A stretch of 23,002 nucleotides of DNA, taken from assembly GCA_049282265.1 (NCBI GenBank), contig JBAPTR010000237.1, forward strand, positions 1 to 23,002, read 5' to 3'. The notes below the pieces were generated by a model, which was not told where the DNA came from, ran no database searches, and worked only from the letters and a program-made list of their open reading frames with translations. A program made the position numbers and the translations under genes. Positions 7,137 through 15,443 of the stretch are shown piece by piece. Within the stretch, counting starts at the first letter, position 1; every line of letters begins with the position of its first letter. Source of the stretch: CAYUCJ01 sp049282265 (lineage in GTDB: Bacteria > Desulfobacterota > DSM-4660 > Desulfatiglandales > Desulfatiglandaceae).

Positions 7137-8822
7137 TTAGTATATTCCGGGATCCCGGTATTCGCCAAAGACATTTCTGAAGACGTCGCAAACCTCTTGA
7201 AGTGTGGCATCGGCCTTGACCGCTTCAATGATAGGCTCCATGACATTCTGATCACCTGAACAGGCTTCTGCGACCTTATCAAGGCACTCGCGCAATTTCC
7301 CGCTGTCCCTGTCGTTCTTGATCCGCTGGGTCTTCGCGATCTGGAGCCGCTCGAGTTCTTCGTCTATTTCGAGTATCTCGACAGGGATATCCTCTTCCGT
7401 GACGTATTTGTTGACGCCGACAACTGTCCGCTCTTTCTCGTCGATGTACCTTTGGTAACGGTAGGCGGCATCGGCGATTTCCTGCTGTGGATAGTTTTTT
7501 TCTATGGCGGAAAGCATCCCGCCCATATCGTCTATTTTTCTTATGATCTCGAAGGCCTCTTCTTCCATCTGGTTGGTCAGAGCTTCAAGAAAATAGGAAC
7601 CGCCGAGGGGATCGATGGTATTGGCCACACCCGATTCCTCGGCAATGATCTGCTGGGTTCTGAGGGCAATGGTTGCCGCCTCTTCCGTTGGGATGGCCAG
7701 CACCTCATCCAGGGAATTGGTATGCAGGGACTGGGTTCCACCCAGTACCGCGGCCAGGGCCTGGAGAGCGGTCCGTACTACATTGTTGTAAGGTTGCTGG
7801 GCAGTGAGGGAACAGCCCGCCGTCTGGGTGTGAAATCGCAGCCACCAGGATCGCGGGTTCTTGGCCTTGAATCGTTCCTTCATAATCTTTGCCCACATTC
7901 TCCTTGCCGCCCGAAACTTGGCAATCTCTTCGAAGAAATCCAGGTGTGAATTGAAAAAAAATGAAAAGCGCGGCGCGAAGTCATCCACTTGAAGACCCCG
8001 CTCTATGGCGGCCTGAGTATAGGCAATGCCGTCCGCAAGGGTAAAAGCCAGCTCCTGAACGGCCGTCGATCCAGCCTCCCTGATGTGGTAACCGCTTATA
8101 CTGATCGTATTCCACTTGGGCACTTCTCTGGTCCCGAATTCAACGGTGTCCGTGATGATGCGAAGGGATGGTTCAGGGGGGCACATGAAGGTCTTCTGGG
8201 CGGTGAATTCCTTGAGCATGTCATTCTGGATAGTCCCGCCCAGCAGACCACGGTCGATGCCTCTTTTTTCAGCCATGGCGATGTACATCCCCCAGATGAC
8301 GGCCGCCGGAGGATTGATGGTCATTGACGTGGTAATGCTGTTGATAGGCAGGCCCGCGAAAAGGTCTTCCATGTCCCTGAGGGTATTGATGGCTACACCG
8401 CATTTACCACATTCACCCCGGGCCTTGGGTGAATCCGAATCGTAACCCATGAGCGTCGGCATATCAAAGGCCGTGGAGAGACCCGTCTGTCCTTCTTTCA
8501 CCAGGAGATGAAAGCGCCGGTTCGTGTCGACCGCTGAGCCCAGGCCTGCAAACATACGCATCGTCCAGAGACGGCCCCTGTACATGGACGGTTGCACGCC
8601 CCTGGTAAACGGGTACTGGCCGGGAAAGGCCAGGTCTTTCATGAAATTCTGGTCTTTGATATCTTCAGGCGAATAGAGCCCTTTGATGTCCTTATCCGAA
8701 ACGGTTGTAAAACGCTTGCGCCTTTCAGGCTTGCAGGAGAATGAATCCCTGCATGTTTCTTCCCATCTCTCGTTTCCTTCGGCAATGTCGCCAAAGATAT
8801 CACGATTGAATGTCAAGGACAT
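7137..8822 (-). CDS. B12-dependent acyl-CoA mutase catalytic subunit, isobutyryl-CoA mutase-like
   Basis: 561 residues from the ATG at 8822, which has a strong ribosome binding site (GGAAAGGGG, 6 bases upstream). An ATG at 8864 overlapping the upstream stop would add 14 residues but lacks a well-placed site. It is the TIM-barrel subunit of the methylmalonyl-CoA mutase family, without a B12 domain (that is the next gene). Substrate-pocket motifs are PFTRGVQPSMYRGRLWTMRM, GTIQNDMLKEFTAQKTF and SISGYHIREAG. Compared from memory with Propionibacterium MCM, Tyr89 is Phe91, Arg207 is Gln209 and His244 is His246, with a constant +2 offset, so the alignment holds without gaps. Phe plus Gln is the pattern of isobutyryl-CoA mutase, which interconverts isobutyryl- and n-butyryl-CoA; Arg207 normally holds the carboxylate of methylmalonyl-CoA. 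Automatic annotation would probably say methylmalonyl-CoA mutase. Confidence 0.9.
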   Translation of the reverse strand: MSLTFNRDIFGDIAEGNERWEETCRDSFSCKPERRKRFTTVSDKDIKGLYSPEDIKDQNFMKDLAFPGQYPFTRGVQPSMYRGRLWTMRMFAGLGSAVDTNRRFHLLVKEGQTGLSTAFDMPTLMGYDSDSPKARGECGKCGVAINTLRDMEDLFAGLPINSITTSMTINPPAAVIWGMYIAMAEKRGIDRGLLGGTIQNDMLKEFTAQKTFMCPPEPSLRIITDTVEFGTREVPKWNTISISGYHIREAGSTAVQELAFTLADGIAYTQAAIERGLQVDDFAPRFSFFFNSHLDFFEEIAKFRAARRMWAKIMKERFKAKNPRSWWLRFHTQTAGCSLTAQQPYNNVVRTALQALAAVLGGTQSLHTNSLDEVLAIPTEEAATIALRTQQIIAEESGVANTIDPLGGSYFLEALTNQMEEEAFEIIRKIDDMGGMLSAIEKNYPQQEIADAAYRYQRYIDEKERTVVGVNKYVTEEDIPVEILEIDEELERLQIAKTQRIKNDRDSGKLRECLDKVAEACSGDQNVMEPIIEAVKADATLQEVCDVFRNVFGEYRDPGIY

Positions 8823-8860
8823 GGTGTACCCCTTTCCGGACCAGTGATCGCCCGTCCCCC

Positions 8861-10006
8861 TCATCCCCTGATGAGGTTTTTTGCCACGACCAACCGCATG
8901 ATTTCATTGGTACCTTCGTAGATCTGACAGATCTTGGCATCACGCATATGACGTTCCATAGGGTATTCCTTGCAATACCCATAGCCGCCCAGTATCTGGA
9001 CGCCTTCCACCGACGCCCTCATGGCGACATCCGAGGCGTACATCTTCGCCATGGCCGCAGCCTTTTCATAGGGTTTCTTGTGGTCTTCCAGCCAGGCGGC
9101 CCTCAGTATCAGCAGTTCCGCTGCATCCAATTCAGTAGCCATATCCGCCAGCTTCCATTGGATGGCCTGGAAGGAGGTGATGGGTTTTCCGAACTGCACC
9201 CTGGTCTTGGCGTATTCAAGGGCCTCATCCAGCACGGCCCGGCCAATGCCGAGGGCCTGGGAAGCGATCCCGATGCGGCCGCCGTCGAGGGTGGTCAACA
9301 TCTGCCTAAACCCTTCTCCCGGGTTTCCCAGAAGCGCTTCGCCTGGGACCCTGGCATCCTCGAAAACTAGCTCTGCAGTCCCCGAGGCCAGGATTCCCAG
9401 TTTGTCCTCCAGCCGACCCACTTTAAAACCGGGGGTGTTTTTCAGGTCCACAACGAAAGAACTGATGCCCTTATACCCGGCTCCTTTCTCCGTAACTGCC
9501 GCCAGCACGCAGTAAGAGGCCACGTTGCCGTTGGTAATGAATTTTTTCTCCCCGTTCAGGACCCATTCATCACCATCCTGGACAGCCGTGGTCAGCATGC
9601 CTGCGGGGTCGGACCCTGCTCCTGCCTCTGTAAGTCCGTAACACCCCAGGTGTTCCCCGGAAGCACAGGGGTAGAGGTATTTTTTCTTCTGGTCTTCCGT
9701 ACCGTAGGCCATGACCGGAAAGCAGTAGAGGGAGTTGTTGACCGACATGATCACTCCCGTGGATGCACAGGCTTTTGAAATCTCTATCAGGGCCAGGGCG
9801 TAGCTCACATTGTCCATGCCGCCGCCGCCATACTCCTCGGGCACGGCTATGCCCAGCATTTTCAGTTCGCCGAGCTGTTTGACGATCTCCTCCGGGTGTT
9901 GATGTTTTTCGTCAAATTCCGAAGCGTTGGGTCTGATTTCGGTCTCTGCGAATCGCCTGGCCATTTCCTGGACCATCTGTTGCTCTTCAGTCAGCTCAAA
10001 ATCCAT
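8861..10006 (-). CDS. Acyl-CoA dehydrogenase, short-chain/butyryl-CoA type
   Basis: 381 residues, full length. FAD-dependent oxidation of a short acyl-CoA to the enoyl-CoA, electrons going to ETF. Visible are CYGLTEAGAGSDPAG in the middle domain, YAKTRVQFGKPITSFQAIQW, and the C-terminal YEGTNEI with catalytic Glu364. Five bases separate it from the enoyl-CoA hydratase gene upstream, and its stop lies 38 bases before the mutase start, so mutase, dehydrogenase and hydratase are almost certainly made together. This supports butyryl-CoA (the product of isobutyryl-CoA isomerisation) as substrate, although isobutyryl-CoA or a 2-methyl-branched acyl-CoA cannot be excluded from sequence alone. Confidence 0.93.
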   Translation of the reverse strand: MDFELTEEQQMVQEMARRFAETEIRPNASEFDEKHQHPEEIVKQLGELKMLGIAVPEEYGGGGMDNVSYALALIEISKACASTGVIMSVNNSLYCFPVMAYGTEDQKKKYLYPCASGEHLGCYGLTEAGAGSDPAGMLTTAVQDGDEWVLNGEKKFITNGNVASYCVLAAVTEKGAGYKGISSFVVDLKNTPGFKVGRLEDKLGILASGTAELVFEDARVPGEALLGNPGEGFRQMLTTLDGGRIGIASQALGIGRAVLDEALEYAKTRVQFGKPITSFQAIQWKLADMATELDAAELLILRAAWLEDHKKPYEKAAAMAKMYASDVAMRASVEGVQILGGYGYCKEYPMERHMRDAKICQIYEGTNEIMRLVVAKNLIRG

Positions 10007-10011
10007 AACGC

Positions 10012-10797
10012 TCAGATCCCTCCTTTGAATTCCGGTTTCCTCTTTTCAAGGAATGCTGACATCCCCTCTTTTCCATCGGGACTTGCCATACAAAGGGCAA
10101 AGGCATCAGCCTCGAGATAACAGCCGGAGGTGACATCGAGATCAAAGCCCCGGTCCACGCACTGTTTGACGCCGCGCATGGACACCCTGCCTTTTGAAGC
10201 CAGTGTCATGGCGGTCTTCATGGTTTCTTCCCAGAGCTGGTCGTGTGGGAATACCTTGTTGACGAGTCCGATGGCCTTGGCTTCTTCAGCGCTGATGATG
10301 AGGCCGGTCATGCACAATTCCTTGGCCATAGCCGGGCCAACCAGGCGAGAAAGCCTTTGTGTTCCTCCAAATCCGGGGATAATACCCAGGTTGATTTCGG
10401 GCTGGCCGAACTTGGCATTCTCCGACGCATAGATAAAGTCACAGGCCATGGAGATCTCTGTCCCGCCACCCAGGGCGAATCCGTTGACACACGCGATCAC
10501 CGGCATGGAAAGTCGTTCAATGCGAAAAAGGAGATTCTGTCCTGAACATGAAAATTTTCTTGCTTCCAGGGGGCTCAGATTGACCATGTGAGAAATATCC
10601 GCCCCCGCCACAAAGGCCTTGTTCCCTTCCCCGGTCAGAATCAGGACCTTGACGCCCGGGTCCGATTCGATCGCGTCGAGGGCATTGTGAACCTCGGCCA
10701 GGACATCCGGGTTGATGGCATTCAAGGCCTTTGGCCTGTTAAACTTGATGATGGCCACCTCTCCATCTTTTTCGAAAATGATGTTTTCATAAGTCAT
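10012..10797 (-). CDS. Enoyl-CoA hydratase (crotonase family)
   Basis: 261 residues, usual for the family. Adds water across the double bond of enoyl-CoA to give 3-hydroxyacyl-CoA. The oxyanion-hole segment AFVAGADISHM (about 61-71) is present, as are both catalytic glutamates: Glu114 in FALGGGTEISMACD and Glu134 in FGQPEINLGIIPGFGGTQRL. They are 20 residues apart, as in rat mitochondrial hydratase (Glu144, Glu164). With both present, this is a genuine hydratase, not an isomerase-only member. A GAGGAG ribosome binding site precedes the start. The neighbouring dehydrogenase suggests crotonyl-CoA as substrate. Confidence 0.92.
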   Translation of the reverse strand: MTYENIIFEKDGEVAIIKFNRPKALNAINPDVLAEVHNALDAIESDPGVKVLILTGEGNKAFVAGADISHMVNLSPLEARKFSCSGQNLLFRIERLSMPVIACVNGFALGGGTEISMACDFIYASENAKFGQPEINLGIIPGFGGTQRLSRLVGPAMAKELCMTGLIISAEEAKAIGLVNKVFPHDQLWEETMKTAMTLASKGRVSMRGVKQCVDRGFDLDVTSGCYLEADAFALCMASPDGKEGMSAFLEKRKPEFKGGI

Positions 10798-10886
10798 GAT
10801 GCACTCCTCTGTCCATGGGGTTCAGCTTTTTCGCGTAAGGGTTCGGTATTCAGGAAACCTTCCCCATTCCGAATTCCACCTTCCAA

Positions 10887-12170
10887 TCAGGCTTTTTCCA
10901 GCACGGTGGCCATTCCCTGCCCGCCACCTATGCAAAGCGATGCCAGACCCAGCGCATGGTCCTTTCTCATCATTTCTCCCATGAGGGTCAGAATGATGCG
11001 GGCGCCGGTGCATCCGATGGGATGACCGATGGAAATACCGCTGCCAAGGACATTGGTTTTCTTGGGGTCGCACCCCAGTTCCCTCATGCAGGCGATAGCC
11101 TGCGAGGCAAAGGCCTCGTTGAGTTCAATTGCGCCGAAATCATCTATCTTTAGATTTTCCCTCTCCATGATCTTTCTGACGGCAGGGATCGGCCCGAGGC
11201 CCATGAATGCCGGATCCACGCCTGCAGAGGCATAGGCCCTGATCTTCACCAAAGGTTTCAAACCCAGGTCCTTTGCCTTTTCTTCACTCATCAGTAACAG
11301 GGCCGCCCCGGCATCGTTTATCCCGGATGCATTCCCGGCCGTTACGGTACCGTCCTTCTTGAACGCCGGACGAAGTCTGCCCATTTTTTCGGCGCTGGTA
11401 TCCATGGGGCGTTCATCCGTATCGAAGATCAAGGGGTCCCCCTTTCTCTGAGGAATGACCACAGGCACGATTTCATCGGTAAAGAGGCCGTCGGCAATGG
11501 CCTTTCGGGCCCGCTGGTGACTCGTGGCGCCCAGCTCATCCTGCTCTTCCCGTGAAATACCGTATTTCTCGGCTATGTTTTCGGCGGTGAGCCCCATGTG
11601 ATAACCATAAAAGATTTCAAACAGACCGTCAAAAACCATCAAGTCAATGAGTTCCTTGTTGTTCATGCGCGCGCCCCACCTGGCCGAAGGAAGGGCGTAG
11701 GGAATCAGACTCATGTTTTCCATGCCGCCTGCAAGGACGACGTCCGCTTCGCCCTGTTGAATTGACTGGGCGGCAAGGGCTACGGCCTTCATGCCAGAGG
11801 CGCACACCTTGCTGACCGTAAAGGCAGGTGTCTCTTTAGGAATTCCCGCCCTGATCATGGCCTGACGGGTGACATTCTGTCCCTGACCGGCACCCACGAC
11901 GTTACCCATAATGACTTCGTTCACTTCAACTGGCTGAAGGGCTTCATCATAGTCATAACCCTTTTTTTCGAGATCAATCATTCCCAGGCCTTTGAGGGCG
12001 TCTGGTTCATATTGAGTGACGGACGAGGTTGCCACAGGCCTGAGATTCACTTTTTTGAGCGTTTCTTTCAGAACCAGCGCCCCAAGGTCCACAACCGGGG
12101 TATTTTTCAAGGCCCCGCCAAACGACCCCACCGGGGTTCTTGCACCAGAAACAATAACGGCATTTCTCAT
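10887..12170 (-). CDS. Thiolase (acetyl-CoA C-acetyltransferase type) with an N-terminal insertion
   Basis: 427 residues, longer than the ~393 usual. Thiolases cleave 3-ketoacyl-CoA with CoA to acetyl-CoA plus a shortened acyl-CoA. The catalytic residues are present: nucleophile Cys123 (SKVCASGMKAV), His383 (ISIGHPIGCTGAR) and Cys413 (SLCIGGGQGM). The first cysteine lies 35 residues later than Cys88 of the paralogue at 12206-13396. The extra residues fall at about 42-80, a segment rich in polar residues (LRPVATSSVTQYEPDALKGL) not present in the paralogue. The gene follows the other thiolase by 35 bases and precedes the hydratase by 89. Acetoacetyl-CoA is the expected substrate from context; a branched or longer 3-ketoacyl-CoA is possible for one of the pair. 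Confidence 0.92.
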   Translation of the reverse strand: MRNAVIVSGARTPVGSFGGALKNTPVVDLGALVLKETLKKVNLRPVATSSVTQYEPDALKGLGMIDLEKKGYDYDEALQPVEVNEVIMGNVVGAGQGQNVTRQAMIRAGIPKETPAFTVSKVCASGMKAVALAAQSIQQGEADVVLAGGMENMSLIPYALPSARWGARMNNKELIDLMVFDGLFEIFYGYHMGLTAENIAEKYGISREEQDELGATSHQRARKAIADGLFTDEIVPVVIPQRKGDPLIFDTDERPMDTSAEKMGRLRPAFKKDGTVTAGNASGINDAGAALLLMSEEKAKDLGLKPLVKIRAYASAGVDPAFMGLGPIPAVRKIMERENLKIDDFGAIELNEAFASQAIACMRELGCDPKKTNVLGSGISIGHPIGCTGARIILTLMGEMMRKDHALGLASLCIGGGQGMATVLEKA

Positions 12171-12205
12171 ATCAGTTCTCCTCTTTTTCTATTTAGGTGA
12201 TTGTA

Positions 12206-13396
12206 TTATTCCTCATTATACACGACCAGCGTCACCGCCTCACCTCCTCCGAGGCAGAGGGTCGTTTCACCGACCGCCACTTTCCGGTCTTTCATGGCAT
12301 GGATGAGGGTGGTCAGGAGCCTGGCGCCACTGGCTCCGATGGGATGTCCCAGGGCCACGGCACCTCCGTTCACATTGACCCGGGCCGGGTCAATGCCGAG
12401 TTCTCTGTTGATGGCTACGGATGAGGAACTGAAGGCCTCATTGATCTCATGGAGTTCCACATCTTCTATCTTGAGGCCGTCCTTTCCCAGCACCTTTGGG
12501 ATGGATAAAATCGGCGCAACCAGCACATATTTCATATCGATTCCCGAGGCCCCTTGGGCCCCTACCCTGACCAGTGGCCTGCAACCCAATTCCTGTGCCT
12601 TTTCCCGGGCCATCAGCACCAGGGCAGCTGCGCCATCGCTGATCTTGGAGGCATTGCCGGCAGTAACCAGTCCATCTTTCTTAAAGGCAGGGCGGAGCCT
12701 GGCGAGACCTTCGGCCGTGGTTTTGGGTTTTCTCAAGGGAATTTCGTCCCCATCAAAGATTTTCGGATCCCCCTTCTTCACGGGAATTTCCAGGGGAAGA
12801 ATTTCCTCCTTGAATTTTCCCGCCTCCACGGCCCTCCATACCTTCTCATAGGAATCAAGGGCGAAGGTGTCCATATCCTCCCTGGTCACTGCGTATTTCT
12901 CCGCCACCAGTTCGGCGCTCATTCCCATGTGAAAATCATTCACATGATCCCAGAGCCCGTCATGGACCATACCGTCAATAAGCAGGTCATTGTTCATGCG
13001 GTAGCCTGCGCGCGCCTTTTTCAGCATGTAGGGGCAGAGGTTCATGTTTTCCTGTCCGCCCGCCACGATCACATCGGCGTCACCGCATTTTATAGCCTGC
13101 GCGGCAAGCATGACGGCCTTCAGTCCGGATCCACAGACCTTGTTCACAGTAAGGGCACCCACTTCCCACGGCAGGCCTGCCTTGACCATGGACTGCCTGG
13201 CCGGATTCTGACCCTGCCCATGGGGAAGCACACACCCCATGATCACCTCATCCACGTCTTCCTTCTTGATGCCCGCACGCAAGACGGCCTCTTCAATAAC
13301 TTTCGCCCCGAGGTCCGTTGCCGGCATATCCTTCAGAGAGCCCGAAAAATCACCGATGGCGGTCCTGCAGGCACTGACGATCACCACGTCTCTCAT
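12206..13396 (-). CDS. Thiolase (acetyl-CoA C-acetyltransferase type)
   Basis: 396 residues, standard length. Nucleophilic Cys88 (NKVCGSGLKAV), His351 (VALGHPIGASGARL) and Cys381 (LCLGGGEAV) are all present. First gene after a sigma70-like promoter at 13438-13465, with a strong AAAGGGGG ribosome binding site just before the ATG, so it should head the acyl-CoA transcript. It ends the pathway by splitting acetoacetyl-CoA to two acetyl-CoA, or could run in the condensing direction. Two thiolases in one cluster suggest different 3-ketoacyl-CoA preferences; the sequence does not tell which has which. Confidence 0.93.
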   Translation of the reverse strand: MRDVVIVSACRTAIGDFSGSLKDMPATDLGAKVIEEAVLRAGIKKEDVDEVIMGCVLPHGQGQNPARQSMVKAGLPWEVGALTVNKVCGSGLKAVMLAAQAIKCGDADVIVAGGQENMNLCPYMLKKARAGYRMNNDLLIDGMVHDGLWDHVNDFHMGMSAELVAEKYAVTREDMDTFALDSYEKVWRAVEAGKFKEEILPLEIPVKKGDPKIFDGDEIPLRKPKTTAEGLARLRPAFKKDGLVTAGNASKISDGAAALVLMAREKAQELGCRPLVRVGAQGASGIDMKYVLVAPILSIPKVLGKDGLKIEDVELHEINEAFSSSSVAINRELGIDPARVNVNGGAVALGHPIGASGARLLTTLIHAMKDRKVAVGETTLCLGGGEAVTLVVYNEE

Positions 13397-13437
13397 GTTT
13401 TCCCCCTTTCATCATAACCAAAAGTTAATGGCTTTTA

Positions 13438-13465
13438 TATATAAGGAAGGCCGTTTCCAAGTCAA
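13438..13465 (-). promoter_or_regulatory. Sigma70-like promoter for the thiolase-to-meaB gene run
   Basis: On the minus strand TTGACT (13460-13465, five of six consensus bases) is followed after 16 bases by TATATA (13438-13443). The TA run also offers TATATA two bases further on with an 18-base spacer. Transcription would begin near 13430, leaving a leader of about 35 bases before the thiolase ATG at 13396. The -35 box lies only 10 bases beyond the typA stop codon and I see no terminator hairpin for typA there. Confidence 0.6.
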
Positions 13466-13474
13466 CTTTTTTGT

Positions 13475-15304
13475 CTATCCCGCCTTTTTGATCCTGGGCC
13501 TCTGGCTATATCGTTTATTAAGGGAGAGAACCGTCTTCCGCAGCCGGATCGAGCTTGGGGTTACCTCAACCATCTCGTCTTCACGGATAAAATGTATGGC
13601 GCGCTCGAGGGTCATGGGTTTGACAGGCGAGAGGACAACATTTTCATCCTTTCCGGCCGCCCTCATATTGCTCAGCTTCTTCTCCTTGCACGGGTTTACG
13701 TCGATATCTTTATCCTTGTTGTGTTCTCCGACAACCATCCCCTCATACACCGGATCATTGGGGGTGATGAAAATATGGCCTCTCGGTTCCAGATTGTATA
13801 AGGCGTAGGCGACAGCATGACCCTGTCGGTCGGATACGATAGATCCGGTGAACCTGGAGGGAAATTCCCCGCGATATTCATCATATCCGGCAAAAAGCGA
13901 GTTCATTATACCTGCTCCCTTGGTGTCGGTGAGGAATTCATCCCGGTAGCCGATGAGGGAGCGGGAAGGCAGGGAAAATTCCATATGGACCCGCCCCTTG
14001 CCGTTATTGATCAGGTTGATCATCTTCGCTTTTCGGGTGGTCAGTTTTTCAGTTACAATACCGAGAAATTCCTCATTGCAATCTACAAAAAGCTGTTCCA
14101 TGGGTTCCAGCTTTTTACCGTCTTCGTATTTGTAGATCACTTCCGGGCGGCCGACACAGAGCTCAAATCCCTCCCGTCGCATGGTTTCGATGAGGATTGC
14201 CATCTGAAATTCGCCCCTCCCCTTGACCAAGAAACTCTCACGGTCATCCGTTTCTTCAACTTTTATGGCGACATTTTTCAGCGTTTCCAGGAAAAGCCGT
14301 TCCCGGATCTTGCTTGACTGGACAAACTTTCCTTCTTTTCCGGAAAAGGGTGAGGTGTTTATGGAAAAACGCATGGAAACCGTAGGCTCATCCACCGTGA
14401 TACGCTTCAGCGCCCTGGGAGCTTCCCTTGTACAAATGGTATCCCCGATCTTGACATTTTCGATACCTGAAAGGACGACGATATCGCCGGGTTCCGCGGA
14501 CTCCACCTCCAGAAGCCTTATCCCATTGTACACCTGCAGCTGAGAAATCTTCAGAGGCAAATGTTCATTTTGAGCGTTAATGCAGACCAGGCTGTCTTTG
14601 AACCTCGGGCTCCCATTGAAGATCTTGCCGATGGCAAGCCTGCCCAGGTAGTCCGAATAGCTCAGGTCGGAAACGAGCATCTGAAAGGGCGCATCCAGGT
14701 CGTGGGTGGGGCCTGGGATCTCCTGGAGGATGGTATCCATCAGAATATGAAGGTTTTCGGACTGTTCCGTCAATGTTTTCTGGGCTATTCCGTCACGCCC
14801 CACGGCATAGAGCAGAGGCAACTCCAACTGATCCTCAGTGGCTCCGAGTTCGATGAAGAGATCGTAGATCTCATCCAGGACCTCAGCCGGACGTGCATCT
14901 TTTCGGTCTATTTTGTTGATCACCAGGATGATGTTCAGCCTGGCCTCCAGCGCCTTTTTCAAAACAAACCGGGTTTGAGGCAGGGGGCCTTCAGAGGCAT
15001 CCACGAGGAGCAAGACCCCGTCGGCCATACTCAGGGCCCGCTCCACCTCACCTCCGAAATCGGCGTGCCCGGGAGTGTCGATAATATTGATTTTAACCCC
15101 TTTCCATGTGACGGAACAATTCTTGGCGGCGATGGTAATGCCCCGCTCGCGTTCAAGGTCCATGGTGTCCATGAGACGCTCGTCGACCTCCTGTCCTACT
15201 CTGAACAGGCCGCTCTGCTGAAACATGGCATCCACAAGCGTGGTTTTTCCGTGGTCAACGTGTGCTATGATGGCGATATTTCTGATATGCTCATTCTTTA
15301 TCAT
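13475..15304 (-). CDS. typA: Translational GTPase TypA/BipA
   Basis: 609 residues, full length. Ribosome-associated GTPase of the EF-G/LepA family that aids 50S assembly and growth under stress. Motifs: G1 HVDHGKTT (15-22), G2 ERGITI (53-58), G3 DTPGH (76-80), G4 NKID (130-133). The C-terminal half carries the family segments VSMRFSINTSPFSGKEGKFV, VKGRGEFQMAILIETMRREG and the TypA-specific region with SLPSRSLIGYRDEFLTDTKG. An AAGGA ribosome binding site lies upstream of the ATG. The gene is in the same direction as the acyl-CoA cluster but that cluster has its own promoter, so I regard typA as a neighbour, not a pathway member. Confidence 0.97.
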   Translation of the reverse strand: MIKNEHIRNIAIIAHVDHGKTTLVDAMFQQSGLFRVGQEVDERLMDTMDLERERGITIAAKNCSVTWKGVKINIIDTPGHADFGGEVERALSMADGVLLLVDASEGPLPQTRFVLKKALEARLNIILVINKIDRKDARPAEVLDEIYDLFIELGATEDQLELPLLYAVGRDGIAQKTLTEQSENLHILMDTILQEIPGPTHDLDAPFQMLVSDLSYSDYLGRLAIGKIFNGSPRFKDSLVCINAQNEHLPLKISQLQVYNGIRLLEVESAEPGDIVVLSGIENVKIGDTICTREAPRALKRITVDEPTVSMRFSINTSPFSGKEGKFVQSSKIRERLFLETLKNVAIKVEETDDRESFLVKGRGEFQMAILIETMRREGFELCVGRPEVIYKYEDGKKLEPMEQLFVDCNEEFLGIVTEKLTTRKAKMINLINNGKGRVHMEFSLPSRSLIGYRDEFLTDTKGAGIMNSLFAGYDEYRGEFPSRFTGSIVSDRQGHAVAYALYNLEPRGHIFITPNDPVYEGMVVGEHNKDKDIDVNPCKEKKLSNMRAAGKDENVVLSPVKPMTLERAIHFIREDEMVEVTPSSIRLRKTVLSLNKRYSQRPRIKKAG

Positions 15305-15368
15305 TTTTTGATTTCCTTGGCTGTTAGGGTTAATGTGGTTTGTGAAAATCTGTGAACAGACCTTTGAT

Positions 15369-15423
15369 GATGACTTTGTAAAAAGCTGGTTTATACCGCA
15401 AACGGCAGCCTATGAGCAACGAA
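15369..15423 (+). repeat. Dispersed repeat, copy A
   Basis: Begins GATGACTTTGTAAAAAGCTG and ends CCTATGAGCAACGAA. About 44 of 55 bases match the reverse complement of 22469-22524. Between the conserved ends copy A has CCGcaaaCGG while copy B has GCCacttcgcGGC, so both can form a small stem with different loop and base pairs. Confidence 0.7.
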
Positions 15424-15443
15424 GTGGCGCCGAACCTGACACT

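Noticed and set aside
8823..8864. Upstream ATG at 8864 as the mutase start (ATGA overlap with the dehydrogenase stop)
   Set aside because: Its purine run lies too close to the ATG, whereas the ATG at 8822 has a well-spaced GGAAAGGGG and matches how the family begins.
3499..10006. The two acyl-CoA dehydrogenase genes as a recent tandem duplication
   Set aside because: The proteins differ along their whole length and are separated by six genes.
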